From positions 1-42,284 of the forward strand of contig CAJOCS010000010.1 in NCBI GenBank assembly GCA_905233655.1: 42,284 bases of DNA, given 5' to 3'. The stretch is from an uncultured Bacteroidales bacterium (GTDB lineage Bacteria; Bacteroidota; Bacteroidia; Bacteroidales; UBA932). The translations under genes and the position numbers were made by a program. Under the pieces are notes generated by a model. That model made no database searches, was not told where the DNA came from, and was given only the letters and a program-made list of their open reading frames with translations. Below are positions 23,516-33,100 of the stretch, one piece after another (the first letter of the stretch is position 1; every line of letters begins with the position of its first letter).

Positions 23516-24364
23516 ATGGAATGGAAGGGCGCCACAGACGGAGCTCCTTGGATGCAGCGCTGCCTCATCGGCCTGTTCAAGCTGCTCCCGCTATGGCTGC
23601 TCTACGGCCTGATGTGCCTTGTCATTCCGTTCTACGTCCTCATCGATTCAAAGGGCAGGAGGGCTTCGCGCGCCTTCTACCGCCGCCTCGGGCATTCCCG
23701 TGCAGGCTCCCTTCGCATGGCATGGCTCAATATGTTCAACATGGGTAAAGTTGTCCTGGACCGCTTTGCCGCCTATGCCGGAAAAAGTTTCGAGATAGTG
23801 GGCGAGGGGCTTGAAATCTACGACAGAATGTCCCGCGGGGAAAACGGAGCCATACTTCTGAGCGCACACACGGGCAATTACGAGATGGTCGGATACCTGC
23901 TTCCTTCACGCAAGCCGATGTCGGTGCTCGTCTACGGCGGAGAAACTTCGACGGTGATGGAGAACCGCTCACGCCTTTTCAGCAAAACGAGCATACGCAT
24001 GGTGAAAGTGGAAGAAGACATGTCCCATCTTTTCAAGCTGAATGCGGCCCTGGCTTCGGGGGAGTTCGTCTCCCTTCCGGCCGACAGGGTTTACGGCTCT
24101 TCAAAAACGGTCAGAAGCCGTTTTCTCGGCGAAGAGGCCTCATTCCCGGCAGGCCCTTTCAAGCTTGCGAAATCGAGGGATGTGCCGGTCTACGCCGTAC
24201 ATGTGATGAAAGAAGGGCTTCGCCGCTATCGCGTTTATATGGACCGCATGCCCGCCGATGGCGGAGCACAGGAGATGGCCGATGCCTACTGCGCATCGCT
24301 GGAACGCACTGTGAGGAAATATCCGCTGCAATGGTACAACTTTTTTGATTTCTGGAAGCAATGA
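23516..24364 (+). CDS. LpxL/HtrB-like lysophospholipid acyltransferase
   Basis: A 282-residue acyltransferase with an N-terminal membrane helix (about residues 20-40) and the motif HTGNYE (His118-x4-Glu123), the active site of the LpxL/LpxM family. Such an enzyme could move the finished acyl chain from ACP to a lipid or glycolipid. The start at 23516 (MEWKG) is preferred; a TTG at 23498 would overlap the ACP gene. It overlaps the dehydratase gene by 4 bases (ATGA). Confidence 0.88.
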   Translation: MEWKGATDGAPWMQRCLIGLFKLLPLWLLYGLMCLVIPFYVLIDSKGRRASRAFYRRLGHSRAGSLRMAWLNMFNMGKVVLDRFAAYAGKSFEIVGEGLEIYDRMSRGENGAILLSAHTGNYEMVGYLLPSRKPMSVLVYGGETSTVMENRSRLFSKTSIRMVKVEEDMSHLFKLNAALASGEFVSLPADRVYGSSKTVRSRFLGEEASFPAGPFKLAKSRDVPVYAVHVMKEGLRRYRVYMDRMPADGGAQEMADAYCASLERTVRKYPLQWYNFFDFWKQ

Positions 24365-24786
24365 CGCCGGTATTTCCCATAGACGCCTCCCGGCTGCTGC
24401 CCCAGCAGGAGCCTTTTCGCTTCGTAGACAAGGTCACATCCTTCACAGAGGAACGCACCTGCACCACCTTCGAAGTAAAGGAATCGCCCATTACGGACGG
24501 CGGCGAAATGAGCGCGGGAGCCATTGTGGAGCACATGGCCCAGTCGTGCGCGGCAAGGACCGGATACATCTGCGTCTATATCCTTCACATTCCGGTGAGC
24601 ATAGGCTACATCGGCCAGGTCAGGGATTTGGAAATCAGGCGTTTCCCGAAACTCGGTGAAGAGCTCCGCACGGAGGTCGATTTCGTTCAGGAAGTGTTTG
24701 GAATAAGCCTTTGCAGGGTGAGCGTTTACTGCGGAGATGAGCTCGTGGCGAGGGGAACGTTAAAGACAGCGTTGAAAGATGATTAG
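24361..24786 (+). CDS. Hotdog-fold 3-hydroxyacyl-ACP dehydratase-like protein (ApeP-type)
   Basis: A 141-residue hotdog protein with the central helix motif GAIVEHMAQSCAARTGY, resembling the FabA/FabZ helix (E-x-M-A-Q), and LLPQQEPFRFVDKV at the N-terminus, typical of ApeP-like dehydratases in aryl-polyene clusters. It would remove water from the 3-hydroxyacyl-ACP intermediate to form each conjugated double bond. It overlaps both neighbours (4 and 8 bases). Confidence 0.87.
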   Translation: MTPVFPIDASRLLPQQEPFRFVDKVTSFTEERTCTTFEVKESPITDGGEMSAGAIVEHMAQSCAARTGYICVYILHIPVSIGYIGQVRDLEIRRFPKLGEELRTEVDFVQEVFGISLCRVSVYCGDELVARGTLKTALKDD

Positions 24787-25855
24787 AGTATACTGTCACG
24801 GATACGGAGTGCGCACGCCCCTCGGAAACAATGCCGGGGAGCTGCTGCAATGCATCCTTGAAGGCAGGACGGCGTTGAAACTCCACACTGGAGTCTTCGG
24901 CTGCCCTGTCCCGTTCGTGGCATCCCTTTTCGAAGACAGGGCATCCGCCCCGGGCCTGAGTTTCTTCGAAAGCATAGCGGTGGAAGCCGCGAAAGACGCC
25001 CTCGCGGGCACTGACAGCGCCTCAGTTGCACTGGTTCTTGCAAGCATCAAGGGCAATGTGGAGAAAATTGGCGGCGAAGACGTCTCGCTTGCAGCGTCGG
25101 CCCGCAGAATTGCCGATGCGCTTGGGATGGAGATTCCGCCGCTGGTAGTGTCGAACGCCTGTATTTCAGGCCTGGCAGGCCTCGTTCAGGGCTTCAGGAT
25201 GCTCCGGAGCGGCAGATACTCCAAAGTCCTGGTTCTCGGAGCCGAGGTGCAGTCCAAATTTATTGTCACCGGTTTTCAGAGCCTGAAGGCACTCTCCATG
25301 GAGCAGTGCAAACCTTTTGACGCCGCTCGTGACGGCCTTAATCTCGGAGAGGCCGCGGCGGCCATTCTGCTGAGCACGGAGGAAGGCCCCTGGGAGATAG
25401 TTTCCGGTGCCGTTAGAAACGACGCAAACCATATCTCCGGCCCGTCCCGCACCGGCGAAGGCAGCTGGAAAGCCCTCTGCCAGGTGCTTGAAGGTATTAA
25501 TCCGGAAGATCTTGCATTCATTAACGTACACGGTACGTCCACCGTCTACAACGACGAGATGGAAGCCATCGCAATCGACCGTGCCGGGCTTGCCGATGTC
25601 CCCGTAAATGCCCTAAAGGGCGTATTCGGCCACACTATGGGCGCCGCCGGCGTACTCGAAAGCATACTTTCGATGCTCTCTGCTGACAGGGGAGTCGTGC
25701 TTCCCACCAGAGGCTTCTCCACGCTCGGGGTGAGCCGGCCCGTGAAAGTGTCGGCATCGGCCTCAAAGACAGATAAAAAGGCCTTCATAAAGCTGCTTTC
25801 CGGCTTTGGAGGCGTAAACGGAGCCCTGCTTTTCAGAAAAGGAGGTGAGAGATGA
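24779..25855 (+). CDS. Beta-ketoacyl-ACP synthase (cluster KS 1)
   Basis: A 358-residue KS with intact Cys-His-His triad: Cys128 in SNACISG, His251 in NVHGTST and His285 in GVFGHTMGAAG. It is somewhat shorter than FabF (about 410). It condenses malonyl-ACP with the growing chain. It overlaps the following half-KS gene by 4 bases (ATGA), which implies stoichiometric production of the two proteins, as expected for a KS and a chain-length-factor-like partner. Confidence 0.92.
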   Translation: MIRVYCHGYGVRTPLGNNAGELLQCILEGRTALKLHTGVFGCPVPFVASLFEDRASAPGLSFFESIAVEAAKDALAGTDSASVALVLASIKGNVEKIGGEDVSLAASARRIADALGMEIPPLVVSNACISGLAGLVQGFRMLRSGRYSKVLVLGAEVQSKFIVTGFQSLKALSMEQCKPFDAARDGLNLGEAAAAILLSTEEGPWEIVSGAVRNDANHISGPSRTGEGSWKALCQVLEGINPEDLAFINVHGTSTVYNDEMEAIAIDRAGLADVPVNALKGVFGHTMGAAGVLESILSMLSADRGVVLPTRGFSTLGVSRPVKVSASASKTDKKAFIKLLSGFGGVNGALLFRKGGER

Positions 25856-26361
25856 AGCATGCAGTGATACCTTCCGGAGCGTCGCTTCCGGAACTCTACC
25901 GCAGCCTCGCGGGAGACTATCCCAAGTTCTTCAAGATGGATACCCTCTCCAAGCTTGGTTTCCTTCTTGCCGAAACACTCTGCAAGGATGAGCCGGGCCG
26001 GTTCACTCCCCGCGAAGACCGTGCGATTATAGTCTGCAGCAGGGAAGGCTGCCTTGCGAACGACCTTCATTACGCCGCCTCCATGGAAGATTTCCCTTCA
26101 CCCGCCTTCTTCGTCTACACCCTTCCGAACATAGTGACGGGAGAGATAGCCATCCGGAACAAATGGGGAGGGGAGACGAGCGCATTCGTGATGGAAGAAT
26201 TCGACAGGGAAAGGCTAAGCGAACTTGCACGCGAAGCTTTCCAGGACAAATGCACCCGGAGCCTGTTCCTTGCCTGGATAGACTGCCCCTCAGACACGGA
26301 GTGGGTGGCAAAGGCATGGCTCATCGATAAAGAAGAAATTGAAAATCAAATACTTGATTAA
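25852..26361 (+). CDS. Half-length ketosynthase-like protein without catalytic residues (partner of KS 1)
   Basis: A 169-residue protein. The segment SPAFFVYTLPNIVTGEIAIR (about residues 83-102) resembles the KS N-terminal half around the dimer interface, where active enzymes continue to the nucleophile Cys; here the equivalent region (GGETSAFVMEE) has no Cys, and the His-containing C-terminal half is missing. It is probably a non-catalytic KS-like subunit that pairs with KS 1. It could be annotated as hypothetical or 3-oxoacyl-ACP synthase by others. ACP 2 follows after 2 bases. Confidence 0.72.
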   Translation: MKHAVIPSGASLPELYRSLAGDYPKFFKMDTLSKLGFLLAETLCKDEPGRFTPREDRAIIVCSREGCLANDLHYAASMEDFPSPAFFVYTLPNIVTGEIAIRNKWGGETSAFVMEEFDRERLSELAREAFQDKCTRSLFLAWIDCPSDTEWVAKAWLIDKEEIENQILD

Positions 26362-26363
26362 AT

Positions 26364-26621
26364 ATGGAACTGATTGACGAAATAAAAACCAAGGTAATCG
26401 AAGCCCTCAATCTGGAAGGCATGACCCCGGACGACATCGACAACGACGCCCCTCTTTTCGGAGACGACGGACTGGGTCTGGATTCAATCGACGTGCTTGA
26501 ACTCATTGTCCTTCTGGAGAAGAATTACGGCATCCGCCTTGCAACTCCCGCCGAGGGAAAGGCCGTCTTCAGGAGCTTTGCGGTAATGGCTTCCTACGTG
26601 GCTGAACACAGGAGCAAGTGA
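26364..26621 (+). CDS. Acyl carrier protein (cluster ACP 2)
   Basis: An 85-residue ACP with the attachment Ser41 in GLGLDSIDVLELI. It is rich in Asp (DDIDNDAPLFGDDG). It differs clearly from ACP 1 (DSL motif), consistent with two dedicated carriers. Its stop overlaps the GTG start of KS 2. Confidence 0.95.
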   Translation: MELIDEIKTKVIEALNLEGMTPDDIDNDAPLFGDDGLGLDSIDVLELIVLLEKNYGIRLATPAEGKAVFRSFAVMASYVAEHRSK

Positions 26622-27739
26622 ATCCCAGGATTGTCATAAGCGGAGCAGGCGTAGTGAGCGCACTGGGTTTGGGCAAAGGCGCAAACCTGGAAGCCCTGCG
26701 CAGCGGCCGGAGCGGTGTGGGAAGCGTTAGATACCTTCGCACAGAGCTCCGGGAGCTTCCCGTGGGCGAAGTGCCAATCGAAAATGACCCCCTGCTTTCC
26801 AGAACATCCCTGATGGGTATACTTGCCGTCAGGGAAGCGATGCAGCAGGCCGGAATCTCCGGGGCCGACTATCTGATAAGCGGAACCACCGTAGGAGGGA
26901 TGGACCTCACCGAGCAGTCCTGGCCCCGCTACAATCCTTCACACGACTGCGGCTCCATCACAAACGAAATTGCCGCGGCTACCGGCCGTTTCGGCTGCGT
27001 TACAACGCTTTCCACCGCATGCTCGTCGGCAGCGAACGCAATCATTCTCGGAGCGAATCTCATCCGGAGCGGAAAGGCCGGAATTATTGTGGCAGGAGGC
27101 ACAGAAGCCCTTTCGGATTACCATCTTCACGGCTTCAATTCGCTTATGATTCTGGACAGGAATCGCTGCACTCCTTTCACCGAAGGGAGAGCCGGCCTGA
27201 ACCTGGGCGAAGGGGCCGCTTTCCTGGTAATGGAAAGCATGGAAAGTGCCCTGCAGCGCGGTGCAAAGCCGCTTTGCGAGCTCTCCGGCTATGGCAATGC
27301 CTGTGACGCCTTCCATCAGACGGCCTCGTCCGAAAACGGAGAAGGAGCCTTCCTCGCAATGCAAAAGGCTCTCGCTATGGCAGAGCTCAAAGCGGAAGAA
27401 ATAGACTACGTGAACGCCCACGGAACCGGCACCCCGAACAACGACGCTTCCGAAAGCGCGGCCCTGCGCAGGGTATTCGGCGAAAAGCTTCCTCCGGTGA
27501 GTTCCACAAAACCTCTCACAGGCCACACCACCAGCGCCTCCGGCTCGATTGAAGCTGTATTCTGCATGCTTGCAATGCAGGAGGGCTTCATTCCGCTCCA
27601 GGCACCCGGTACCGACGACCCCGCCTGCATCTCACCCGCAAGGGGAAAGGGTTCCGCGCCGGCACAGCTGAAGCATGTCGTTTGCAACGCCTTCGGCTTC
27701 GGCGGAAACGACTCATCCATAATACTTTCGGCCCTATGA
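26618..27739 (+). CDS. Beta-ketoacyl-ACP synthase (cluster KS 2)
   Basis: A 373-residue KS, FabF-like in sequence, with Cys135 in STACSSAAN, His268 in NAHGTGT and His303 in TGHTTSASG, plus the C-terminal NAFGFGGNDSS loop. It starts with GTG (26618) in a 4-base overlap with ACP 2. It probably acts as the main elongating KS or in the first condensation. It overlaps the next half-KS gene by 4 bases. Confidence 0.94.
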   Translation: MNPRIVISGAGVVSALGLGKGANLEALRSGRSGVGSVRYLRTELRELPVGEVPIENDPLLSRTSLMGILAVREAMQQAGISGADYLISGTTVGGMDLTEQSWPRYNPSHDCGSITNEIAAATGRFGCVTTLSTACSSAANAIILGANLIRSGKAGIIVAGGTEALSDYHLHGFNSLMILDRNRCTPFTEGRAGLNLGEGAAFLVMESMESALQRGAKPLCELSGYGNACDAFHQTASSENGEGAFLAMQKALAMAELKAEEIDYVNAHGTGTPNNDASESAALRRVFGEKLPPVSSTKPLTGHTTSASGSIEAVFCMLAMQEGFIPLQAPGTDDPACISPARGKGSAPAQLKHVVCNAFGFGGNDSSIILSAL

Positions 27740-28293
27740 GAAAGGTTTTCGTCAAAGCAGTGATACGTCTTGGTTCAGAAGACCCCGACTTCAGGAGCGT
27801 ACTTTCGCCCCTTGAATCCCGCCGTATGGGAAGGCTTCTCAAAAGGGCGGTCTGGACCTCGATGGAAGCTCTGAAAAGGGCCGGAATTGATATGCCGGAT
27901 GCAGTGATTACCGCCACCGACTGGGGCTGCATAAGCAATTCAGAGGCCTTCCTGGATGCACTCAAGGCTGCAGATGCGCTGCGCCCCGTTCATTTCATGC
28001 AGTCCACGCACAATACCATAAGTTCTGCCATTGCAATACGCCTTGGCTGCCACGGCTACAATGCCACTTATTCCCAGCGCGGTTCATCCTTCCGCGACGC
28101 CCTGGAAGACGCGGCGATCCAGATAAGGCTCGGAGACATCGACACGGCCCTCGTGGGCTGGTTCGACGAAAAAACCGCCAGGCTGGAAGAGTCTGAATGC
28201 CAGTGCTCCGATACGGCGATTTCCGTGGTGCTGTCGTCCAAGGGCGAAACTGAGCTTAACGATAATACAATCCTCGAATTATGTGGAAATTAG
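27736..28293 (+). CDS. Half-length ketosynthase-like protein (partner of KS 2)
   Basis: A 185-residue protein matching only the N-terminal half of a KS: PDAVITATDWGC, MQSTHNTISSAIAIRLGCHGYNATYS, and ALEDAAIQIRLGDIDTALVGW. At the nucleophile position the sequence is SQRGSSF with no Cys, and the two-His half is absent. It resembles a chain-length-factor-like subunit. Its overlap with KS 2 (ATGA) suggests a KS2/CLF heterodimer. Its 3' end overlaps the membrane protein gene by 13 bases. Confidence 0.8.
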   Translation: MRKVFVKAVIRLGSEDPDFRSVLSPLESRRMGRLLKRAVWTSMEALKRAGIDMPDAVITATDWGCISNSEAFLDALKAADALRPVHFMQSTHNTISSAIAIRLGCHGYNATYSQRGSSFRDALEDAAIQIRLGDIDTALVGWFDEKTARLEESECQCSDTAISVVLSSKGETELNDNTILELCGN

Positions 28294-28634
28294 TCCCTCT
28301 GGCCCTTTTGCAAAGCCTTTTCCTCTGCGGCGGGCAGGTTCTTCTGAAGCTCGGCCTCAAGGTGAGCGGCCCCTTCAGCTGGAGCTGGTCCTTTTTCAAG
28401 GCACAGCTCACCAACTGGTGGTACCTTGGCTGTGGCGTGAGTTTCGGAGTAGCCACAGTAATGTGGTTTTACATCCTGAAGCACTATCCCTTCAGCATAG
28501 CATATCCGCTTTCCTGCATGAGCTATGTATTCGGAATGCTTGCCGCGGTGTTTATTTTCCGTGAAAACGTCACCTGGGTACAGTGGGTTGGCGTGTTTCT
28601 TGTAATGACAGGTTGTGCACTCATAGCGAAATGA
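28281..28634 (+). CDS. Small multidrug-resistance/EamA-like four-helix membrane protein
   Basis: A 117-residue protein with four membrane helices (about residues 3-22, 40-60, 66-88 and 95-115) and an SMR/EamA pattern (GGQVLLKLGL, YPFSIAYPLSCMSYVFGMLAA, WVQWVGVFLVMTGCALI). Relatives include EmrE and the ArnE/ArnF lipid-carrier flippases. In this cluster it may flip a lipid-linked intermediate or a small precursor across the inner membrane. Overlaps at both ends tie it to the operon. Confidence 0.82.
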   Translation: MWKLVPLALLQSLFLCGGQVLLKLGLKVSGPFSWSWSFFKAQLTNWWYLGCGVSFGVATVMWFYILKHYPFSIAYPLSCMSYVFGMLAAVFIFRENVTWVQWVGVFLVMTGCALIAK

Positions 28635-29128
28635 AAAGAATCACATTCATATCCCTGATGCTCCTTCTCCCGCTGTTTGCAAGCGGCCAGGAGCTCCTTC
28701 AGAAAGTTCTGCAGGCCAGCCGCTTCGATACGCTTCAGGCGAATTTCACTTCCACCAAGACTTCCGAGCTGCTTGCCGCCCCCGTAACGACCACGGGCTC
28801 CGTGGCCTTCCGCGCCCCCGACTGCCTTCGCTGGGAAGTGGACGGCGGAAGCGTTTTCGTTATGAACCCCTCCAGTCGCAGGAAAATGCCGGATGTGGCC
28901 GGCCTGAAGGGTTTCAATATCACCCAGGAAGGTGAAGACACGCTGATTCTCCTGCCTTCGAGGCACGACCTGAAGCGCCTTTTCACCCGCATAGTCCTGA
29001 AAGTTGACCCTGCCGACGGCTCGCTCTGCGCCCTCACGCTCGAAGAGACAAACGGCGATGTCACCTTCATCGAGTTCAGTTCAGTCCGGATAGATGAACC
29101 CATTGACGATTCTCTGTTCAATCTTTAA
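28631..29128 (+). CDS. LolA-like outer-membrane lipoprotein carrier family protein
   Basis: A 165-residue protein with a Sec signal peptide (about residues 1-19, ending ASGQ) and a LolA-type fold pattern: FDTLQANFTSTKTSELL, CLRWEVDGGSVFVMN, and ALTLEETNGDVTFIEFSSVRI. Aryl-polyene clusters encode LolA-like periplasmic carriers that are thought to ferry the polyene lipid to the outer membrane together with an MMPL exporter. The start at 28631 overlaps the previous stop (ATGA). Confidence 0.85.
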   Translation: MKRITFISLMLLLPLFASGQELLQKVLQASRFDTLQANFTSTKTSELLAAPVTTTGSVAFRAPDCLRWEVDGGSVFVMNPSSRRKMPDVAGLKGFNITQEGEDTLILLPSRHDLKRLFTRIVLKVDPADGSLCALTLEETNGDVTFIEFSSVRIDEPIDDSLFNL

Positions 29129-29131
29129 GAC

Positions 29132-29446
29132 ATGCTGAAAGGGGAATTATACGAGCGGATCTCGGCCTCGAGGATAGTCCTGAAGGAGGGTAGCGTCATT
29201 TACAGGGCGCATTTCCCAGGCTATCCCATTACTCCCGGCGTATGCCTTCTGCAGATTGCCCTGGAACTGCTCGACAGTCCTCTGAAACTTAGCTCGGCAA
29301 AAGAAATCAAGTTCCTCTCGAGGGTAATCCCCGAGGAAACGCCAGTCCTGGATTTCAGTTTTGAAAATCTCGATGGTGAATGGCGCGCGAGCGTAACCAC
29401 GCCCGAAGGAACCCAGATTGCCAAAATGCGCTTCACCCTCTCATGA
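29132..29446 (+). CDS. FabZ-like hotdog dehydratase (ApeI-type)
   Basis: A 104-residue hotdog protein with the FabZ active-site loop HFPGYPITPGVCLLQIALELL, in which His carries the dehydratase function; the acidic partner in the following helix is uncertain (the Glu in ALELL is the candidate). It is the second dehydratase of the cluster, shorter than FabZ (about 150). The two dehydratases may act at different chain lengths or form a heterodimer. The next gene starts in an ATGA overlap. Confidence 0.87.
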   Translation: MLKGELYERISASRIVLKEGSVIYRAHFPGYPITPGVCLLQIALELLDSPLKLSSAKEIKFLSRVIPEETPVLDFSFENLDGEWRASVTTPEGTQIAKMRFTLS

Positions 29447-30156
29447 GCGACACCATCGTCATAATCCCGACCTACAACAACGCCCTCACCCTGGAGGATG
29501 TGGTAAAGCGCTGCCTTGAGCTCGGCCTTCCGCTTCTGGTGATTGACGACGGTTCCACCGACGGCACTGCCTGTATACTGGAAACGCTTGATGTCAAGCA
29601 CCTTACCCATGAGAAGAACAGGGGGAAGGGGGTAGCCCTCCGCACAGGACTCCGTGAAGCCCGGAAACAGGGATACCGCTATGCCGTTACAATCGACTCC
29701 GACGGCCAGCATTACCCCGAGGACATTCCCGCCCTTCTGGAGGCGAAAGGGGAGAGGACGCTCGTCGTGGGCAGCCGCAATCTCAAGGCCGACGGAATGC
29801 CTTCCGGCAACAGTTTCGCCAACAAGTTTTCCAATTTCTGGTTCCGCCTCCAGACGCTTCACAACCTTCCGGACACGCAGACCGGTCTCCGGGTTTACCC
29901 GCTCTCTTCAATTCCGGGCCTTTGGCTTCTCACCTCACGTTACGAGGCCGAACTCACACTTCTCGTATTCAGTGCATGGAAGGGCCTGAAACTCAAACCG
30001 GTACCCGTACGCGTAGCCTATCCCGAAGACCGCGTTTCCCATTTCCGCCCCTTTGCCGATTTCTTCCGCATAAGCGTGCTCAACACCGTCCTCTGCATCT
30101 TTGCCCTAATATACGGCTATCCACGGATGCTTCTTAATTTGATTCTCCGAAAATAA
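29443..30156 (+). CDS. Family 2 glycosyltransferase (DPM1/dolichol-phosphate-sugar synthase-like)
   Basis: A 237-residue GT-A enzyme with VIIPTYNNA, VIDDGSTDGT and the metal motif TIDSDGQHYP, followed by TGLRVYP and a C-terminal hydrophobic stretch (about residues 207-232, ISVLNTVLCIFALIYGY), as in polyprenyl-phosphate glycosyltransferases. It may glycosylate a lipid acceptor for the polyene. It is the last gene before an internal promoter. Confidence 0.9.
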   Translation: MSDTIVIIPTYNNALTLEDVVKRCLELGLPLLVIDDGSTDGTACILETLDVKHLTHEKNRGKGVALRTGLREARKQGYRYAVTIDSDGQHYPEDIPALLEAKGERTLVVGSRNLKADGMPSGNSFANKFSNFWFRLQTLHNLPDTQTGLRVYPLSSIPGLWLLTSRYEAELTLLVFSAWKGLKLKPVPVRVAYPEDRVSHFRPFADFFRISVLNTVLCIFALIYGYPRMLLNLILRK

Positions 30157-30169
30157 AATTGTATATTTG
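30138..30169 (+). promoter_or_regulatory. Internal promoter before the exporter gene
   Basis: TTTG (30138-30141), exactly 20 bases, then TATATTTG (30162-30169), a full match to the Bacteroidetes pattern, 19 bases upstream of the TTG start at 30189. It would let the export and lipid-modification genes be transcribed apart from the synthase genes. Confidence 0.7.
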
Positions 30170-30188
30170 AAGAATAAACCACTTTCCC

Positions 30189-33100
30189 TTGAAAAGGCTT
30201 GTTCTTCGCATATACGACTATCTGTCCTCGCACAAAGGCACGGCTGCGGCAGTGCTCCTGTGTGCGATGCTCTTGTGTGTGTGGAGCCTTCTGCGGCTGG
30301 ACTTCGAGGAGGACATCAGCGCCTTCCTTCCGCAAAGCGGGGAGACCCGCCGCCTCAGCGAAGTCTACGAGCACCTCAGCCAGGACAGGATAGCCGTTTT
30401 CTTCGACGGCGAAGACAGGGAAGACGCGATGTACGCCTTTCTGGACCTTATTCCCGAAGGCCTGTACGCCTCTCAGGAAGACAGCGGCTATGCCGATGCA
30501 TCGGCCTTCATAATGAGCCACTGGCCGTATTTCATGAAGCCTGAAGACTATTCAAGGGCCGATTCCCTGCTTTCGGAAGAAGGCTTCATCGCATCGAAGT
30601 TTGCCGCCGACAGGGAAATACTCTCGGGCGTTGGCTCTTCGGCGGTATCGGCATATCTCCGTTCGGACCCCCTGGGCGTGTTTACACCTGCGCTGGAAAG
30701 GCTTCGCCAGCTGAATCCGGCAGGGGATGTAAACCCGGAGGATGAAGGGATCCTGCTTCTGACTTCGCCCTACGGCAGCAGCGAAAGCGGAAATAACGCC
30801 GCCCTGATGGCTCTCCTGGAAGATGCGAAGGAGCAGGTGAGGGCCATGTATCCCGCTGTGACGATAACGTCCACCGGGGCTGCGGAAGTGGCCGTGGGAA
30901 ATGCATCCAGAATCAAAAAGGACAGTTTCCTCGCCCTTGCCATTGCCGCCATTCTCATTGCAATAGTCCTCTGGCTTAGCTACAAGCGCTTTGCCGACGT
31001 TCTCTGGATACTTATAACCATCCTCTGCGGAGCCCTCTTCGCCCTTGGTCTCATTGCTGCTTTCAAGAGCACCGTATCTATTATCATACTTGGAATCGGA
31101 AGCATGATAATAGGCATTGCGGTGAACTATCCGCTTCACTATGTAGATCACCTGAAATATCAGGGCGACAAGCGTACCGCCCTGGCGCAACAGGTGAATC
31201 CTCTGCTGGTTGGCAATATAACCACGGTGGGCGCCTTCCTGGGCCTGCTGCTTATGAGGGCGCCGGCGCTCAGGGATTTCGGCTTCATAGGGGCCGCTAT
31301 GCTGCTTGGAACCATTATCTTTACCCTCATCTTCCTTCCGGTATTCGTTCAGAAGGCAAAGCAGCCGCGGAATACCATAAAGCTTGACCTTGACAGGAAC
31401 ATTCACCTGTCTCCTCTGGAGAGGAAATGCATCTTTGCGGCCTTCTGCACAGTAACCATGCTCTTCACCTTCCTGGAAGACAGGGTGGGCTTCGATGCCG
31501 ACCTTCACAATATCAACTACATGAGCGCCGAGCAGGAAGAGGGCTTCGCCCGTCTGGCCGCCCTCGGGAGCGCTTCCGACAATGAACTCTGCATAGTGGC
31601 GGAAGCACCATCGGCCAACGAAGCTCTGGAACTCGGAGAGAGCGCCATTCCGGAAGGATATGCATGGATAGGGGACTTCATCCCGCCTTCAAGCGTACAG
31701 CAGGAAAGGCTCAGCGCCTGGAATGAATTCCTTCAAAGGCATCCTTCCCTTTGGGACGACTGCCGGGATGCCGCAGTGGCGGCCGGTTTCACCGAAAAGG
31801 CCTTCGAACCCTTCCATGGCGTTGTCTCGACAGAAGCGGTAGTACTTGATTATGAAGACTTCGCCCCGCTTTCCCAAAGCCTTGGCAAGAATCTGATATT
31901 CGACGACGGATACAGGGTCCTGGTCGCCGCAGCCCTTCCCAGGAGCAATTCATTCGCCCACGTTCTTCAGCAGGACTTCAACCGGATTGGGCTTGTATGC
32001 AGCTTCATCGTGTTCTTCTTCCTATGGCTAAGCTTCGGGAGGCTGGAACTCGCCCTGGTGAGTTTCCTTCCGCTTGCCGCAGGCTGGGTTTGGATACTCG
32101 GTGGAATGGGGCTGCTGGGCTGGCAGTTCAATATAGTGAACATAGTGCTTGCAAGCTTTATTTTCGGCCAGGGAGACGACTACAGCATATTTATAACAGA
32201 AGGCCTGATGTATGAAAGGGCCACCGGAAAGAAGATTCTGCCTTCTTTCAAGAACGCCGTGGCTCTGAGCGCAATCCTTATGTTCGCCGGAATAGGCGCC
32301 CTTGTGGTTGCAAAACACCCTGCAATGCGCTCGCTCGGCAGCCTCACCATGCTGGGAATGTTCATAGTGGTGGTAATGGCTTTCTATCTGCCGCCGGTTC
32401 TGTTCCGCTTCATAACCACCCAAAAAGGGAAGGAAAGGGCGTTGCCACTTACTTTCGCAAACGTGATTTCAACCGCATATATCAGCGTGGTATTCGTTGT
32501 GGCGATGGTGCTTCTGAGCTGCTGGGCCTTCGTCTATTTCCATACCGGCAGGAACACTGAGCGGAAGCGGCGCCATTTCCACCGGCTCATCCAGTGGGTG
32601 GCGAAATCGGCCCTGAGGCTCGTTCCGGGCGGGAAATATACCGTTTCGAATCCCCTAGGTGAGACTTTCAGCAAGAGCGCCGTCTACATCTGCAATCACC
32701 AGTCGCACCTGGATGTCCTGGCGGTGCTCTCCCTTACGCCGAAAGTGATATTCATGACCAACGAATGGGCATGGAACTTCCCGCTTTACGGCTATGTTAT
32801 CCGGAAGGCCGAGTTCCTCCCCGCATCCTACGGTTATGAGAAGGGGAGCGAGCAGCTGAAAGACCTCGTCCGGAGAGGCTATTCCATTGCCATTTTCCCC
32901 GAAGGTACAAGGAGCATGGACTGCAGCATCGGCCGCTTCCACCGCGGAGCCTTCCTTGCCGCCAGGGAGCTTGATTTGGAAATACTTCCTCTCTATATCC
33001 ATGGCTTCGGCTACACCCTTCCGAAACACGATTTCCTGCTCCGCAGGGCTCCTCTCTATATGGAGGTGGGGGAACGTTTCCGAATCGGGGCCGACGAAGA

